Shown: piece after piece, positions 60,604 to 64,000 of the stretch
Layout of the letters: each line of letters opens with the position of its first letter
Position numbering within the stretch: position 1 is the first letter of the stretch
Assembly: GCA_037102815.1 (NCBI GenBank)
Contig: BTPP01000003.1
Span: 248,001-312,000 of the forward strand
DNA: 64,000 nt
Source of the DNA: Neurospora intermedia
Lineage: Eukaryota > Ascomycota > Sordariomycetes > Sordariales > Sordariaceae
Direction: 5' to 3'
Program-made: the position numbers and the translations under genes
The notes under the pieces: generated by a model
What the model was told of the DNA's origin: nothing
Seen by the model: the letters and a program-made list of their open reading frames with translations, nothing else
Database searches by the model: none

Positions 60604-61917
60604 ATGCTGATGAAGACTGCTCTTACGGCCCTCTTGGGCTTGGCCATGGTCACCGACGCAGCCATTGTTCCCAACACCGAATTCTCGTCACTCGAGCAAA
60701 GGCAGAACCGTGGCGGTAAATTTGGTGGTGGAAACCGCAACCAGGGTGGAAATACGGGAAACAATGCCAACAAGGGAGGCAATAACCAACAACAAGCTAA
60801 TACCTGTCTGGCTCCGGGTGCCATTCAGACGGGTTCTGCATCGACGGGTCAGAGCGGTGCTGGGGCGGCAGATGGCCAGGTCAACTCCAAGACGTGCGTT
60901 AAAGGCAAAATGATTTCTGCGATATTCTCACTGACTTTGCAACAGCGACAAAGCCAACTTCATCAACTTCTGTAATGGCCAGACCTTGACGAACGGTCAA
61001 CAAATCAAGTCTGGCTCCTGCAACGGCATTCGTACGTGGACTATCTAGAGACATATCAAGACACCCACTAACAGTCTGCAGCCATGGGCAAAATTCCTTC
61101 CACCGACCGGATGATTTCCGCCGTTATCCTCAACCCCAAGAATAACGACAACATCCAGGCCAGCAAGACCTTCACCATCCAGGTCAAGTTGAATAACATT
61201 GCGTTGGGTTCCTTTACCAATGCTACCAGCACTTACTACTCAGCTCCTCAGGACGTCGACGGCTCTGGTAGGGTTATTGGTCACACCCACGTCACCGTTC
61301 AGAACACGGGCAATACATTGAACCCCACGGAGCCGCTCGATGCTCGACAGTTCGCCTTCTTCAAGGGTATTAATGATGCCGGCAACGGAGCTGGTACTCT
61401 GTCGACCGACGTGACGGGAGGTCTCCCCGCGGGCAACTATCGTATCTGTACCATGACCTCGGCGTCCAACCATCAGCCTGTTCTTATGCCTGTTGCGCAG
61501 AGAGGTGCCCAGGATGACTGCCGGTACTTTACCGTTTCCAACAACGGCGGCGGCGGCGGCGGCGGCAACAACAACAACAACGGTGGCAACAACGCCAATA
61601 AGAACAATAACAGCAACAACAAGAACACGGGTAACAACAACACTGGCGGCAGGAACAGGAACTCTGGCAAGAACGTCGCCAATAGCCAAGCCATCGCCGG
61701 CATCTCCGCCCCCGCCGTCACCAACTCGGGCAACTCTCAGCGTCCCTTCGCCGTCAACGGAGCGACCTTTGTCAACAAGGCCGCCGCCGTCCAGCGCGCC
61801 TGCGCGATCCAGAACAACGCTTGCGCGAATGCCGTCAACAGTGGCAAGGCGTCCGGTGTCACGCTTCAGCAGTGTAACGCTCAAGAAACTGCTTGCAGGG
61901 CTGCTGGTGGTGCTTAG
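60604..61917 (+). CDS. Secreted protein of the 's17-like' family with Cys-rich C-terminal module (403 aa, 3 exons)
   Basis: A secreted protein of unknown function. The core family is conserved across ascomycetes and basidiomycetes and often mislabelled 'ribosomal protein s17', although it is not ribosomal. The exons I infer are 60604-60893, 60946-61031 and 61082-61917; introns are 52 and 50 nt. A signal peptide covers about 1-19 (MLMKTALTALLGLAMVTDA); a second ATG two codons in is equally possible. A Gly/Asn-rich linker (about 35-65) leads to the core domain: NFINFCNGQTLTNG, SCNGIPMGKIPS, STYYSAPQDVDG, GHTHVTVQ with H193/H195, FAFFKGINDAGNG and SASNHQPVLMPVAQRGAQDD. A long Gly/Asn spacer then precedes a C-terminal module with four cysteines (RACAIQNNACANAVNSGKA, then QQCNAQETACRAA), a unit found on many fungal secreted proteins. 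Confidence 0.88.
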
Positions 61918-64000
61918 TTCATTGCTTTCAAGCAAGGTGACCTATTCTACGGACCAAGCTACGTCACCGAAGCAAAGCAAAGTTGAAGCTCGGCTTTATG
62001 GGTATCACGATTGTGACAATGGTCCGTTGGTTGCTCCTAAACACCGTGTTGTTGGGGGGGTTTTGAGAGGGGAGGGGGACCGGGAGTTCAAGTTTTCGTG
62101 TATGATATATAAACGATGGATTACTACTTTCACATAACCTTTTTTCTTTTTTTGCCGACGCATCTGAGGGTAAGAGATGGATGCATCATATTCATTTTCT
62201 ATGTCTACTGTTTGTGGACTCGTACCATATCTCTCTCCCCGTGTCAGTGAAGAAAACCACCTCTACTTACTTACCAAAAGAGTCACACAAGAACGACCTA
62301 TTCCATAAATATCGGCAGCACCGTGACCTTCCTCTTACCCAACCCTAGGTACACACACCGTCCCCGTTCGATAAGCAAACGTCGTCGCACCCGTTACATG
62401 ACAAAGATCTGAACCAAACTGGCTTCTCAGATTCGAAGGTTCGGATCTAGCCTCTTCCGCCTCCATAACCATGGAAAAGTGTTACACCTGTCGTCTCATG
62501 TTCTTCGAACCCCTGTGCCTGTGCCTGTGCTTCGAACCACGGTACCAGACCCCTCCTCATGATGCAATACGCCAATAAATGGCAGGCACGCACTGGAAAT
62601 CGGTCCGTTGGTTGAAAGTGGAAGGCACCTGGCAGTGATCGCCGGTCTTTGAACTTCTTCGTCTCTCAGCTCTGCTAGGAACCACCTGGGAGTCAGTGGC
62701 AGGGCATCCTGAATGGAAGGTGCGGTTGAGACTTCTGGAAACCTCTGTACACGTAGAAGGAGCGGAAAGAGGGACGGAAGCCCCTTAATGCACGCGCAAG
62801 GGCCTCTTTGGTTGGGGGTTCCCTCGAAGCTGATGCTCCTCACTGCAAGAACAAGAGGAAACCAAAATGACATAGCCTAGAAAGGGGATAGATTTCTTCG
62901 TTCTACAAGGTTACGTCTGGTACGGTTTCGGTTCCTGGGTAGTCTTGTGCTTTGTGGTAAGCAAGGATTTATATGCAACTCGTCGCGAGGTGTTCCCTTG
63001 TAGTGACGGATCTGATGAGGTCATGCCTACACCTTGCTTAATCCGTTCACACGACAATACTGGCGGCTTCGATTACTTCTTCTTCTACGTAGTTATAAAT
63101 GTCTTTCCGGGATAATTTCGGTTCCTACAGGCAAAACAACGGGGCACTGGCTGACTACAGTACCTACGTGAGACCACTTCGCCTCAAAACTCTCACGTTC
63201 CCATCAACAACAAAAAGGACCATATGTAAAACACTCGTTACGGGAAGGGGAGAACTAGATGAGTGGAGGTACTTGAACACATGGAAACAACTGATCGAAA
63301 GCTTTTTAAACGAAAAAAAAAAAAAAAAAAGAACTCCATTACGTAAATAACCTCCTACCAGCCAACCATCTATCCTATGCCACCCACCCAACTAAGCCGA
63401 ACCATGACATCCATCCATCCATATCACACCTCAGATCATACCAAACCAGACTAGCCCATACAAACAGACAGACAAGCTAAAAGACATCTAAAACATGTTC
63501 ATGTGTGTCTTCAACAACTCTTTCCCTTCCTTTGGATACAGCTCATCCATCCATCCATCCATCCATCCATCCATCCATCCATATCTATCATGCAACTAAC
63601 TTGACTGACCGAGTCCGTTGCGTCGATTAGCCAACTGAATCCCACTGTCAACATGAACAGCAGGAACACTTCCGTACCATACCAACCAATCTAACACCGC
63701 CTGATAATAACCCTTTTCCTTGTTCCAATTACAACAAATGTATAAGGCCCCCTTTTGCCCCACCCATGAAAAGACCAGACTGCCAAAAGCTTCAGTATTT
63801 TTGTCTCTTATCCTTTTAAGAGCCGGCCGACAAGAAGTTCGACATAGATGTGGAGCTAGAGTTAGGAAGAAGAAAGTTGAGTAAGAAAAGTCAACTTCGA
63901 CTTTTCTCTAACCGCCTCTCATCTCTGTTTCCCCCTCCCCCCAAAAAACCATACGAGCCGGAAGAAATTCGGATTCGGGCAAAGAGGAAGAGGTACCACG
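61918..64000. other. Gene-free region at the window end, 2.1 kb
   Basis: No gene is supported. The first part is 3' untranslated region of the s17-like gene. It holds an 18-nt A run (63313-63330), a CATC microsatellite and pyrimidine-rich stretches near 63700-63950 that could belong to a promoter of a gene beyond the window. Confidence 0.5.
63544..63582 (+). repeat. CATC tetranucleotide microsatellite
   Basis: About ten uninterrupted CATC units, with shorter runs of the same unit near 63409-63422. It is a simple sequence likely to vary between strains. Confidence 0.9.

Overview
The window looks like chromosomal DNA of a filamentous ascomycete, most likely a Sordariomycete of the Neurospora/Podospora type. 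The reasons are: short introns (about 52-155 nt) with GTRNGT donors and CTAAC-like branch sites; families typical of these fungi (Zn(II)2Cys6 regulator, Pth11-like receptor, DUF6604 protein, short tyrosinase, S1/P1 nuclease); long gene-free spacers of 1-4 kb; and one 8.6-kb AT-rich block that looks like a retroelement hit by repeat-induced point mutation (RIP). No species is claimed. Exon structures were worked out by hand from splice sites and reading phase. In each multi-exon model the phases close exactly.

Layout. 1-3.8 kb: gene-poor, with one weak ORF. 3.8-5.2 kb (-): C2H2 zinc-finger protein with a poly-Q tract. 6.43-15.0 kb: RIP-mutated Ty3/gypsy element read on the minus strand, with 132-bp LTRs. 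16.3-19.1 kb (-): Zn(II)2Cys6 transcription factor, four exons. 21.7-23.2 kb (-) and 23.9-25.4 kb (+): a divergent housekeeping pair, the nuclear-envelope protein Brl1/Brr6 and the elongation factor Iws1/Spn1. 27.0-30.0 kb (-): SR-protein kinase with a 1.1-kb first intron. 33.8-35.3 kb (-): Pth11-like seven-TM receptor. 39.2-40.6 kb (-): nuclear-looking protein of unknown function with an acidic tail. 42.7-44.2 kb (+): secreted tyrosinase. 46.8-48.3 kb (+): three-repeat Myb protein, followed by a 26-nt G run. 48.6-51.5 kb (-): intronless 960-residue DUF6604 protein. 52.7-54.0 kb (-): vacuolar PQ-loop transporter. 55.5-56.7 kb (+): S1/P1 nuclease. 60.6-61.9 kb (+): secreted two-domain protein of the family often mislabelled 'ribosomal protein s17'.

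The genes do not form a biosynthetic cluster. Conserved cell-biology genes (Brl1, Iws1, SRPK, PQ-loop) are interspersed with accessory or environment-facing genes (receptor, tyrosinase, nuclease, s17-like protein) and regulators (C2H2, Zn2Cys6, Myb). I found no CRISPR array, tRNA or rRNA gene. I saw no clearly new system. The most worthwhile leads are the SRPK alternative N-terminus, a possible missed first exon of the PQ-loop gene, the DUF6604 protein, the orphan acidic-tail protein, and the structure of the RIP-mutated element.
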